A stretch of DNA of 64,000 bases from Actinotalea soli (GTDB lineage Bacteria > Actinomycetota > Actinomycetes > Actinomycetales > Cellulomonadaceae), in NCBI RefSeq assembly GCF_017565425.1, contig NZ_JAGEMK010000007.1:108945-172944 (forward strand), given 5' to 3'. Position numbers and translations under genes: made by a program. Positions 6,994 through 15,005 of this stretch are shown piece by piece (within the stretch, counting starts at the first letter, position 1; the number at the start of each line of letters is the position of its first letter). The notes under the pieces are model-generated. The model saw nothing but the letters and a program-made list of their open reading frames with translations, searched no databases and was not told where the DNA came from.

Positions 6994-8994
6994 TCAGAGG
7001 CCGGGCTGCGGGTGCTCGGCGACCAGGGCGAGCAGTGAGGAGCCGTAGCGGTCGAGCTTGGCGGGGCCGATCCCCCGCACCCGGGCGAGCTCGGCGATCG
7101 TGGTCGGGCGGTCCCTGGCCACGGTCTCGAGGGCCGCGTCCACGACGATCGTCCAGGCCGGCTTGTCGGCCTCGACCGCCACCGTGCGGCGCCACTCGTG
7201 GAGGGCCTCGAGCAGCACTGGGTCCACGTCCTCGAGGTCGACGGCAGACCCTCCGGCGACCCCCGACCGACGCCCGCGGCCCCCGGTGGGCCACAGCCCG
7301 TCGAGGAAGCGCGTGCGCTTGCGGCTCGCACGCGACCCGGGGTTGCGTGCCCGGGCGTAGCTGAGCTCGAGGTGCTCACGGGCCCGGGTGATCCCGACGT
7401 AGAGCAGGCGCCGCTCCTCGGCCACGGCGGCGTCGGTCTCGGCCAGGGAGATCGGCATGAGGCCCTCGCTCAGGCCGGTGAGGAAGACCGCGTCCCACTC
7501 GAGCCCCTTGGCGGCGTGCAGGGAGGCGAGGGTCACGCCGTCGACAGCGGGGGCGTGCTGGGCCGAGGCCCGCTCGTCGAGCTCGGCGACCAGGTCCACC
7601 AAGGTTGCCTCCGGGCGGGTCGCGACGAGGTCGTCCGCGAGCGCGACCAGGGCCTGGACCGAGTCCCACCGCTCGCGCACCGCCCCGCGGGCCGCCGGTG
7701 CCTCCTCGGTCCACCCGACCGAGGCCAGGACCCCGCGCACCGCCTCACCCAGCGAGGTGTCCGCCGAGGAGCGCGCCGCCCCGCGCAGCAGCACGATCGC
7801 GTCCCGCACCTCCTTGCGGGCGAAGAACCGCTCCCCGCCCCGGACGAGGTAGCCGATGCCCGCGTCGGCCAGGGCCTGCTCGTGGGCCTCGGACTGCGCG
7901 TTGGTCCGGTACAGCACAGCGATCTCGCTCGCGGGGGTGCCCGCGGCGATCAGCCGCCCCACCCGTGCGGCGACCCCCGAGGCCTCGGCCTCGTCGTCGT
8001 CGTAGACCGTGAAGCCGACCGGCGGCCCGGTCGGGCGCTGGGCCACGAGCTCGAGGGCCGTGGTGCCGCGCCGGCGACCGGGGACCGCGCTGAGGAGACG
8101 GTTGGCGAGGTCGACCACCTGCGGGGTCGAGCGGTAGTCCCGCACCAGCCGGACGACCTGGGCCCCGGGGCGCTTCTGCGCGAAGGTGAGAAGGTGGTGC
8201 GGCGTCGCTCCGGTGAAGGAGTAGATGGTCTGGCTCGGGTCCCCGACCACGCACAGCTCGTGACGGCCGCCGAGCCACTGGTCGAGCAGGTACTGCTGGG
8301 CCGGGGAGACGTCCTGGTACTCGTCCACCACGAAGTGCCGGTACTGCCCGCGGACGGTCTCGGCGACGTCGCGCCGGCTCTCGAGCATGTGCCCGAGCAT
8401 GACGAGGACGTCCTCGAAGTCGATGACCCCGCGCGCGTCCTTGGCCTCCTCGTAGGCGGTGATGAGCCGGGCGACCGTCGCACGGTCGTACCCCGCGGGC
8501 GGCGGGCGGTCGGTCGCGGTCGCGGCCCGGACGTAGTCGTCGGCCGCGACCAGGCTCACCTTGGACCACTCGATCTCCGAGGCGAGGTCACGGATGCTGA
8601 GTCGGTCCACGCCCAGGCTGAGGCGGGCCGCGGCCTCGGCGACCACGGAGGCCTTGTGCTCGAGGATGCGCGGCGGGGTGCCGCCGACCACCTGGGGCCA
8701 GAAGTAGCTCAGCTGCCGCAGCGCCGCGGCGTGGAAGGTGCGCGCCTGGACCCCCGCGACCCCGAGCTGCCGCAGCCGGGTGCGCATCTCTCCCGCGGCC
8801 CGCGCGGTGAAGGTCACCGCCAGGACGCTCGTCGGCTTGTAGGTCCCCGTCCGGACCCCGTAGGCGATGCGGTGCGTGATGGCTCGCGTCTTGCCGGTAC
8901 CCGCTCCCGCGAGCACGCAGACGGGGCCGGTGAGGGCGAGGGCGACCGCGCGCTGGTCGGGGTCGAGGGCGTCGAGGAGCTGGTCGGCGGACAT
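6994..8994 (-). CDS. uvrD2: UvrD2-like superfamily I DNA helicase with HRDC domain
   Basis: A 666-residue UvrD/PcrA-family 3'-5' helicase. The ATG at 8994 is preferred to the 57-codon-longer reading. Motif I (GAGTGKT) is at 30-36, the Walker B/motif II segment reads VDEYQD, and the helicase C-terminal motif VTLASLHAAKGLEWDAVFL is intact. The last about 75 residues form an HRDC domain (TIAELARVRGIGPAKLDRYG), the layout of mycobacterial UvrD2. The tetracysteine zinc linker that precedes HRDC in mycobacterial UvrD2 is absent: the linker is Gly/Arg-rich. It is divergent from mrx1 and stops just beside the whiB7 promoter. Confidence 0.9.
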   Translation of the reverse strand: MSADQLLDALDPDQRAVALALTGPVCVLAGAGTGKTRAITHRIAYGVRTGTYKPTSVLAVTFTARAAGEMRTRLRQLGVAGVQARTFHAAALRQLSYFWPQVVGGTPPRILEHKASVVAEAAARLSLGVDRLSIRDLASEIEWSKVSLVAADDYVRAATATDRPPPAGYDRATVARLITAYEEAKDARGVIDFEDVLVMLGHMLESRRDVAETVRGQYRHFVVDEYQDVSPAQQYLLDQWLGGRHELCVVGDPSQTIYSFTGATPHHLLTFAQKRPGAQVVRLVRDYRSTPQVVDLANRLLSAVPGRRRGTTALELVAQRPTGPPVGFTVYDDDEAEASGVAARVGRLIAAGTPASEIAVLYRTNAQSEAHEQALADAGIGYLVRGGERFFARKEVRDAIVLLRGAARSSADTSLGEAVRGVLASVGWTEEAPAARGAVRERWDSVQALVALADDLVATRPEATLVDLVAELDERASAQHAPAVDGVTLASLHAAKGLEWDAVFLTGLSEGLMPISLAETDAAVAEERRLLYVGITRAREHLELSYARARNPGSRASRKRTRFLDGLWPTGGRGRRSGVAGGSAVDLEDVDPVLLEALHEWRRTVAVEADKPAWTIVVDAALETVARDRPTTIAELARVRGIGPAKLDRYGSSLLALVAEHPQPGL

Positions 8995-9118
8995 CGCCCC
9001 CGAGTCTGGCAGGCTCCGCCGACACGTCCGACCGCGAGCGGGAGCCGGGGTGGGACGCGGGAAGAGGACGCGGTCCTCGCGGGTTACGGTGACGACAGCC
9101 GACGACGTGAGGGATCTG

Positions 9119-9388
9119 ATGAGCGACGCCACGACCACCCCGCCCGCCCCGGGCTCGGTGACCATGTACTCGACGACCTGGTGCGGCTACTGCCGCCGCC
9201 TGAAGTCCCAGATGGACTCGGCAGGCGTGCCCTACACCGAGGTCAACATCGAGGAGCACCCTGGCGCGGCGAGCTACGTGGAGCAGATCAACGGCGGGAA
9301 CCAGACGGTGCCGACCCTGCTCTTCCCCGACGGGACGTCCGCGACCAACCCCTCCCTCGCCGAGGTCCAGCAGCGCCTCGCGGGCTGA
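9119..9388 (+). CDS. mrx1: Mycoredoxin-1-type glutaredoxin-fold protein
   Basis: An 89-residue thioredoxin-fold protein with the active site WCGYC at residues 21-25 and the cis-Pro segment TVPTLLF, closely matching mycoredoxin-1 (Rv3198A). In actinobacteria it uses mycothiol to reduce mycothiolated proteins in the cytosol. GAGGGATCTG precedes the ATG. It is divergent from uvrD2 and convergent with nudC (15 bp between stops), the arrangement found in M. tuberculosis. Confidence 0.9.
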   Translation: MSDATTTPPAPGSVTMYSTTWCGYCRRLKSQMDSAGVPYTEVNIEEHPGAASYVEQINGGNQTVPTLLFPDGTSATNPSLAEVQQRLAG

Positions 9389-9403
9389 GCAGGCGCTCGG
9401 CGC

Positions 9404-10453
9404 TCAGTCGCTCTCGATCGGGGCGCCGAGCCAGTCCTCGATGAGGGCCCGAGCCACCGAGGCACGGGTGGGCAGCAGCACCTCGCCCCGCCCGACGGCC
9501 CCGACGAGCTCGTCCCGGGTGAACCACCGCGCCTCGGTGAGCTCGTCGCCGTCGACGTCGATCTCGGTCGAGGTCGCCCGCGCCGTGAAGGCCAGCATGA
9601 GGGAGGCCGGGAACGGCCACGGCTGGCTGCCCTGGTAGGCGACCTCCCCGACCACGACGCCGACCTCCTCGCCGACCTCGCGGCGCACCGCCGCCTCGAG
9701 GGACTCCCCCGGCTCGACGTACCCCGCGAGGGTCGAGAAGCGCCGCTCGGGCCAGTGCGGCGCGTGCCCCAGGAGCAGGCGGTCCTGGTCGTCGGTGACG
9801 GCCATGATGACCGCGGGGTCGGTGCGCGGGTAGTGATCGGACCCGTCGACCGTGCAGCGCCGCACCCAGCCACCGAGGGCCGGGACGGTCGGCGCACCGC
9901 AGCGGGGGCAGTGCACGTGCCGCGGGTGCCACGCCGCGAGCCCGACCGCCGCCGCAGCCAGCCCGGTGTCGCGGTCCTCGAGCCGGTGCCCGACCTCGCG
10001 CAGCGTCGCCCAGGTGGCACCGTCGACCAGTGCTGCCAGCACCGTCGAGCCCGAGTCCCTGGCGTCGACACCCATGTCGAGCCGGTCCTGGGGGCGGGGG
10101 TCCCCCGGGGGCAGCACGAGGGCGAGGAAGGTCGTGCCCTCGTGCTCCCCGAGGAAGAACCACAGCAGCGCGCCGGCCGTCACCCCGGCGTCCGACGTCC
10201 GGTCGGCCGGGCCTGCGGGTGCGCGGTCGGCGAGGCGTCCGGCGTCGACGGGGGCGGGGATGCCTGCCTGCTCGAGCTCGGCCGGCCGGCGCAGGTCCAG
10301 GGCCTCGCCCGTGACGGCGAGCCGGCTGCCGTGCAGGACGAGAACCCGGGTGCCCTCGTCCCGCCAGGCCGCGGCGAGCAGCTCCGGCTCGCTGCGGCGG
10401 TGGGCCGCACGGTCGGCGACGGCGCGGGAGAGCGGCAAGGAGTCCGAGTTCAT
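9404..10453 (-). CDS. nudC: NudC-type NAD+ diphosphatase (NUDIX)
   Basis: A 349-residue NudC: a long N-terminal domain, a zinc ribbon, and a NUDIX domain. The Nudix box begins GYVEPGESLEAAVRREVGEE at about residue 244 with all catalytic Glu present, and the NudC signature SQPWPFPAS lies at 276-284. It hydrolyses NAD(H) to NMN and AMP, and family members decap NAD-capped RNA. The ribbon has Cys182 and Cys185 but then Cys200 with no second Cys at the usual spacing; Asp/His (DGSDH, 203-207) stands there, so zinc binding may use His or be weakened. ATG at 10453 is taken over an upstream alternative. Confidence 0.9.
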   Translation of the reverse strand: MNSDSLPLSRAVADRAAHRRSEPELLAAAWRDEGTRVLVLHGSRLAVTGEALDLRRPAELEQAGIPAPVDAGRLADRAPAGPADRTSDAGVTAGALLWFFLGEHEGTTFLALVLPPGDPRPQDRLDMGVDARDSGSTVLAALVDGATWATLREVGHRLEDRDTGLAAAAVGLAAWHPRHVHCPRCGAPTVPALGGWVRRCTVDGSDHYPRTDPAVIMAVTDDQDRLLLGHAPHWPERRFSTLAGYVEPGESLEAAVRREVGEEVGVVVGEVAYQGSQPWPFPASLMLAFTARATSTEIDVDGDELTEARWFTRDELVGAVGRGEVLLPTRASVARALIEDWLGAPIESD

Positions 10454-10536
10454 CTCGCCACCGTACGGCGCGACCGATCGCGGACACACCCGCGGCTGGC
10501 TGTGCCGGGTGGCTCCCGGGAGCCTACGGTTGGCCC

Positions 10537-11715
10537 GTGGCCCGCTCCCCCCTGTCCCTCGCCGCGCTGGCGACGGTCGCGATCCCCCGGCTCGACGTCG
10601 TCGACGCCCGCGCCGCGCGACCCTCGGGCGGTGACGTGGACTCGGCCGTCGTGATCGACGCCGCAGGCCGTCGCTGGGTGGTCCGTGCCCCGCGCTCGAG
10701 CGCGGCCGGCGCGGCCCTCGAGGCCGAGGTCGCCCTGCTGAGCCGTCTGATGGAGCACGTCGACGCCGATCGCCTGCCCTTCGACGTGCCGCGGCCCGTG
10801 GGCTTCGCCCCGCTGCCCGAGGGCGGGCGCGCGGTGGTGCACCCCCAGCTCAAGGGTCGCCCTTTGGCCCTCGAGCTGCTGGGACCCGGACCAGGGCTCG
10901 CGGCCCAGGTCGGCCGCGCGATCGGCGCCCTCCACGAGCTCCCCGAGCAGACCGTCGAGGACGCCGGCCTCCCGGTCTACGAGGCCGAGGCGTACCGCCA
11001 GCGCCGCCTCTCCGAGGTGGACGAGGCAGCCCGTACGGGGTACGTGCCGGCTGGGCTGCTGCGCCGCTGGGAGCGGGCCCTCGAGGACGTCGCCCTGTGG
11101 CGCTTCCGACCGACGGTGGTCCACGGGGACCTGTCCTCGGAGCAGGTGCTGTGCTCGCGGGAGGCCCCGACCGGGATCCTCGGCTGGTCCGAGGCCAAGG
11201 TCGCCGACCCTGCCGACGACCTCGCCTGGTTGCTGGTGGCGGCCCCGCAGGAGGCGGTGGACCCGATCGTCGAGGCCTACACCCTGCGCCGGACCGAGAC
11301 CAGCGACCGCCACCTCGTCGAGCGCGCGATGCTGGCGGGCGAGCTCGCCCTGGCCCGGTGGCTGCTGCACGGCGTACGCAACGACAGCGCCGAGGTCGTC
11401 GACGACGCGACCGCCATGCTGGTCGAGCTGGACGAGCAGACCTCGGCCGAAGAGGCACCCGTGGTGACCGCTCCCGGCTTCGCCTCGGCGGGCTTCTCCT
11501 CGGCCGGCTCCTCCCTCGAGGAGGACGCTGCGGCGGCCGACGAGCCCGGACCGCCGAGCGGCTCAGGGCCGTCGCACGACCCCGCCCCCGACGGCCCTGA
11601 GCCGGACGACTCCACTCCCGAGGGCTCAGCCCCCGAGGGCTCAGCCCCCGAAGGCTCAGCCCCGGAGGCCCTCTCCCCGGGAGACTCGCTCGGGGAGCCT
11701 CAGCCCCGGTCCTGA
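10537..11715 (+). CDS. APH-like phosphotransferase-fold protein with altered active site
   Basis: A 392-residue protein with the aminoglycoside/macrolide phosphotransferase fold, GTG start. The catalytic loop reads VVHGDLSSEQVL: the His-Gly-Asp is kept but the usual metal-binding Asn is Gln. The next metal-site segment, normally (I/V)DW, reads ILGWSEAKVADPADDLAW, so Asp is replaced by Gly. These changes suggest a weak or inactive kinase, or a different activity. After about residue 305 the protein becomes a Pro/Glu/Ser/Ala tail with tandem PEGSA repeats. It is divergent from nudC and convergent with adnB (stops overlap). Genomic adjacency to nudC/adnAB is common; the substrate is unknown. Confidence 0.72.
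   Translation: MARSPLSLAALATVAIPRLDVVDARAARPSGGDVDSAVVIDAAGRRWVVRAPRSSAAGAALEAEVALLSRLMEHVDADRLPFDVPRPVGFAPLPEGGRAVVHPQLKGRPLALELLGPGPGLAAQVGRAIGALHELPEQTVEDAGLPVYEAEAYRQRRLSEVDEAARTGYVPAGLLRRWERALEDVALWRFRPTVVHGDLSSEQVLCSREAPTGILGWSEAKVADPADDLAWLLVAAPQEAVDPIVEAYTLRRTETSDRHLVERAMLAGELALARWLLHGVRNDSAEVVDDATAMLVELDEQTSAEEAPVVTAPGFASAGFSSAGSSLEEDAAAADEPGPPSGSGPSHDPAPDGPEPDDSTPEGSAPEGSAPEGSAPEALSPGDSLGEPQPRS
11617..11676 (+). repeat. 15-bp tandem repeat coding PEGSA units
   Basis: Three close copies of a 15-bp unit (CCCGAGGGCTCAGCC) and a degenerate fourth encode PEGSA-PEGSA-PEGSA-PEALS near the C-terminus of the phosphotransferase-fold protein. The third copy has one base change. Such in-frame repeats commonly vary in number between strains. 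Confidence 0.75.
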
Positions 11716-14700
11716 CCGCGCACGAGGGCCTCGATCTCGGCCTCCTCGAGGAGCCGCTGGGGCCGGACCGTCTCGTCGGCCGCCACGTAGTAGAACGCCG
11801 CACGGACCTGGTCGAGGGGGGTGCCCGTCCATCGGGACCAGGCGAGCCGGTAGACGGCGAGCTGCAGCTCGCGGTGCCCGGCCGCGGCCGGGTCCTGCGG
11901 GGGGCGCCCGGTCTTCCAGTCGACGACGACGACCCCTCCGGGGACCTCGGGGTCGGTGAAGACGGCGTCGATCCGGGAGCGGACCATCACATCACCGACC
12001 GGGGTCTCGACGTCGACCTCGATGGCCAGCGGGCTGCGACGGGCCCAGGGCGAGGCCAGGAAGGTGCTGCGCAGCTGCTCGAGGTCCTCGTCCTCACGGA
12101 GGGACTCGTCGTCGGCGCCGGGCAGCGTGTCGACGTCCACGAGCGCCGCTGACCCGAAGTAGCTCTCGACCCACGCGTGGAAGAGGGTCCCACGTCGGGC
12201 GTGCACCGAGGGGGCTAGAGGTACGGGACGGCGCAGCTGGAGCGCGAAGCCCTCGCGGTCTCCGGCCAGCCGGACCACGGCCGAGGCCGACAGGTGCGCG
12301 GGCAGGGCGACAGCCGAGCGGTCCGCGTGGGTCCGGTGGCGCTCGTCCAGGAGCAGGTCGACGACCTGGGCGAGGTCGGAGTCCTCGTGCTCCGGCCCGT
12401 CGGGCCCAGCAGGGCCGTCACGACCAGCAGCAGCGGCCGCGGCGGCGACGGCCGCCTCGACGGCCGCCGCGGCCTGGGCGAGTCGGGCCTGCCGGGCCGC
12501 CCCGAAGGGCTGCTCGACGGGCCAGTGCGGGTGCTCCCCCGGTTCGGGCTCGGGCTTGACCGGGGTGCGGACCTGGCCGTCGGGCCCCGGTGCCGCTGGG
12601 TCGGGGGCGAGCTCGAGGAGGGGCACGAGGTCCTCGGTGAGCTCGTGGAGGAAGGCCGAGGGACCGGTGGGCCGGCTGCCATCACGCCACCACGACCCGC
12701 TGAGCTGGAGCAGGCTCCGAGCCCTGGTCAGGGCCACGTAGGCGAGGCGGCGCTCCTCGGCCAGCTGGTGGTCGCCGTGGGCCAGGCGGTACTCCTCGAG
12801 ACGCCCCGCGAGGTCGGCGACCTCGAGCCCCGGGGCCAGGTCGACGTCGGGCAGGCTGTCGCGGTCCCCTCGCAGGGAGGTCGGCAAGGAGCCGTGGTCC
12901 TTGATCCAGCCTGAGGTGCGCGGCTGGCTCGGGAAGGAGCGCTCGACGAGCCCCGGGACCGCGACCACGTCCCACTCGAGTCCCTTCGAGGCGTGCACCG
13001 TGAGGAGCTGCACCGCGTGCGGGTCCATCTCGGCGACGGGGGCCTCGAGACCACGCTCCTCGCGCTGGGCGGCCTCGAGCCAGGCCAGGAAGGCGCCCAG
13101 CGTGCCGGTCTCGCTCGTGTCGCTGAAGGAGGCCGCGACCGAGCGGAAGGCGTCGAGGTTGGCCCGTGCGCCGGCGGGGCTGACCCCGGGACGGGAGGCC
13201 ACCTCGATGTCGAGGCCCAGCAGGCGCTCGGCCTCTCCCACGAGGTCCACGACGGGCAGGAAGGTCTGGCTGCGCAGGGTCCGTAGCACCGCGGCGAGGT
13301 CGGCCAGGCGGCCACGGCCCACCTCGGAGAGGGAGCGGTCGCGCCTGCTGCGCCATCCCGGCCGGGGAAGGTCGTCGAGGGCGTCGACGAGACTTCGCTC
13401 GTCGACGACGTCCGCCTCGCTCTCTGGGGCCGGGTCCGCGGATCGGCCGCCGGGGCGCGGTCCGGCGAGCTCGGCCGACCAGTCGTTCAGGGCGTGCAGG
13501 TCCGCCAGCCCGAGCCGGGCGCGGGGCCCGGTGAGCAGTCGCATCAGGGAGTCTCCCCGCGACGGGTCGTGCGCGGCCTCGAGGGCGGCGACGAGGTCGA
13601 CCACCTCCGGGGTGCTGAGCAGCCCGCCCAGACCCACCACCTCGACGGCGAGCCCCGCCTCGAGCAGGGCGGCCTGGAGCGCGGGGAACTGGGCCCGACG
13701 ACGGCACAGCACCGCGGCGGTGGGCTCGGGCTCCTCCGGCCGACGCAAGGCAGCCCTGCCCGCGACGACGAACTCCGCGACGGCGCGGGCCTCGTCCTCG
13801 ACGGTCTCGAGGTACACGGCCTTGACCTCGCCGGCCCCGGCCCCCGGGCGGGGGGCGAGCTCCGGGAGGGCGATGGGCGAACCGGCGCGCAGCGGTGCGG
13901 CGACGAGGTTCGCGGCGGCGAGCACCGCGCGGTCGTTGCGCCAGGAGGTCGCCAGGGCCAGCACCTCGGTCGGGCGGTCCGCCCCGGGGAAGTGGTCGGG
14001 GAAGCGCGCCAGGCCCCCGGCACTCGCCCCGCGCCAGCCGTAGATGGCCTGGTGCGGGTCCCCCACCGCGGTGACGGGGTGGCCCCGGCCCGCGCCGGTG
14101 CCCGAGCCGAACAGGTGGCGCAGCAGCTCGAGCTGGGCGACCGAGGTGTCCTGGTACTCGTCGAGCAGCACCACCCCGTACCGCGCCCGCTCCCCCGCGC
14201 CGACCTCGGGGACCTCGCGCGCGAGCCGGGCCGCCACCGCGACCTGGTCGGCGAAGTCCATGACGTCGTCCTCCCGCTTGCGCTCGGCGAAGGCCTCGAC
14301 GAGGTCGACCAGCCGTGAGCGCAGCTGCAGAGAGGCGCGGACCTCCTGCACGAGCCTGGTCTGCGTGGCCGTGACCTTGGCCAGGGTCGGGGCCTCCGCG
14401 ATCCGGTCGACCAGCCGCTGCGCCTCGTGGCGGAGGGCCTCGGGCTCGACGAGGTGCTCGGCGAGCGCCCCGGCGAGGTCGAGGACAGCGGTCGTGATGG
14501 TCGAGGGGGCGAGGTCGACCTCGAGGTCGCTGGTCCACTGCTCGACGAGATCGTGGGCGAGCTGCCACCGCCCGGCCTCGCCGAGCAGCCGGGCGGAGGG
14601 CTCGAGACCCAGGCGCAGGGCGTGGTCGCCGACGAGCCCGGCGGCGTACGCGTTGTACGTCGAGACGGTAGGGACGGCCAGCGCCGAGCGGCGGGCGTCC

Positions 14701-15005
14701 TGGCCGAGGGCGAGGCGGACCGCCCGCAGGCGTCGCCGGACCCGGTCGGAGAGCTCGCCCGCGGCCTTGCGGGTGAAGGTCAGCCCGAGCACCTGCTCGG
14801 CGTCGACCAGGCCGTTGACGATGAGGAAGACGACCCGCGAGGCCATGGTCTCGGTCTTGCCCGAGCCCGCCCCGGCGACGACCAGGAGGGGCTCGAGAGG
14901 AGCCTCGATCACCGCGACCTGCTCATCGGTCGGGCGGTGCTGACCGAGCATCTCGGCGATCTGCACCGCGCGGAGCTGCAGGGTGTCGGTGCGGGGGGTG
15001 CTCAT
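11700..15005 (-). CDS. adnB: AdnB-like helicase-nuclease subunit
   Basis: A 1101-residue UvrD-type motor fused to a C-terminal RecB-family nuclease: the lead motor of the AdnAB double-strand-break resection complex. The motor is canonical, with Walker A GAGSGKT at 45-51, motif II LLDEYQD, and LLTVHASKGLEWDVVAVPGL. The nuclease motif reads VVVDWKTGRPP followed by a QLAVYRLAW segment. The ATG at 15005 overlaps the adnA stop by 4 bp (ATGA), implying translational coupling. Size and order match M. tuberculosis Rv3201c. A Gln/Ala-rich linker (about 860-900) joins motor and nuclease. Confidence 0.88.
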   Translation of the reverse strand: MSTPRTDTLQLRAVQIAEMLGQHRPTDEQVAVIEAPLEPLLVVAGAGSGKTETMASRVVFLIVNGLVDAEQVLGLTFTRKAAGELSDRVRRRLRAVRLALGQDARRSALAVPTVSTYNAYAAGLVGDHALRLGLEPSARLLGEAGRWQLAHDLVEQWTSDLEVDLAPSTITTAVLDLAGALAEHLVEPEALRHEAQRLVDRIAEAPTLAKVTATQTRLVQEVRASLQLRSRLVDLVEAFAERKREDDVMDFADQVAVAARLAREVPEVGAGERARYGVVLLDEYQDTSVAQLELLRHLFGSGTGAGRGHPVTAVGDPHQAIYGWRGASAGGLARFPDHFPGADRPTEVLALATSWRNDRAVLAAANLVAAPLRAGSPIALPELAPRPGAGAGEVKAVYLETVEDEARAVAEFVVAGRAALRRPEEPEPTAAVLCRRRAQFPALQAALLEAGLAVEVVGLGGLLSTPEVVDLVAALEAAHDPSRGDSLMRLLTGPRARLGLADLHALNDWSAELAGPRPGGRSADPAPESEADVVDERSLVDALDDLPRPGWRSRRDRSLSEVGRGRLADLAAVLRTLRSQTFLPVVDLVGEAERLLGLDIEVASRPGVSPAGARANLDAFRSVAASFSDTSETGTLGAFLAWLEAAQREERGLEAPVAEMDPHAVQLLTVHASKGLEWDVVAVPGLVERSFPSQPRTSGWIKDHGSLPTSLRGDRDSLPDVDLAPGLEVADLAGRLEEYRLAHGDHQLAEERRLAYVALTRARSLLQLSGSWWRDGSRPTGPSAFLHELTEDLVPLLELAPDPAAPGPDGQVRTPVKPEPEPGEHPHWPVEQPFGAARQARLAQAAAAVEAAVAAAAAAAGRDGPAGPDGPEHEDSDLAQVVDLLLDERHRTHADRSAVALPAHLSASAVVRLAGDREGFALQLRRPVPLAPSVHARRGTLFHAWVESYFGSAALVDVDTLPGADDESLREDEDLEQLRSTFLASPWARRSPLAIEVDVETPVGDVMVRSRIDAVFTDPEVPGGVVVVDWKTGRPPQDPAAAGHRELQLAVYRLAWSRWTGTPLDQVRAAFYYVAADETVRPQRLLEEAEIEALVRGQDRG

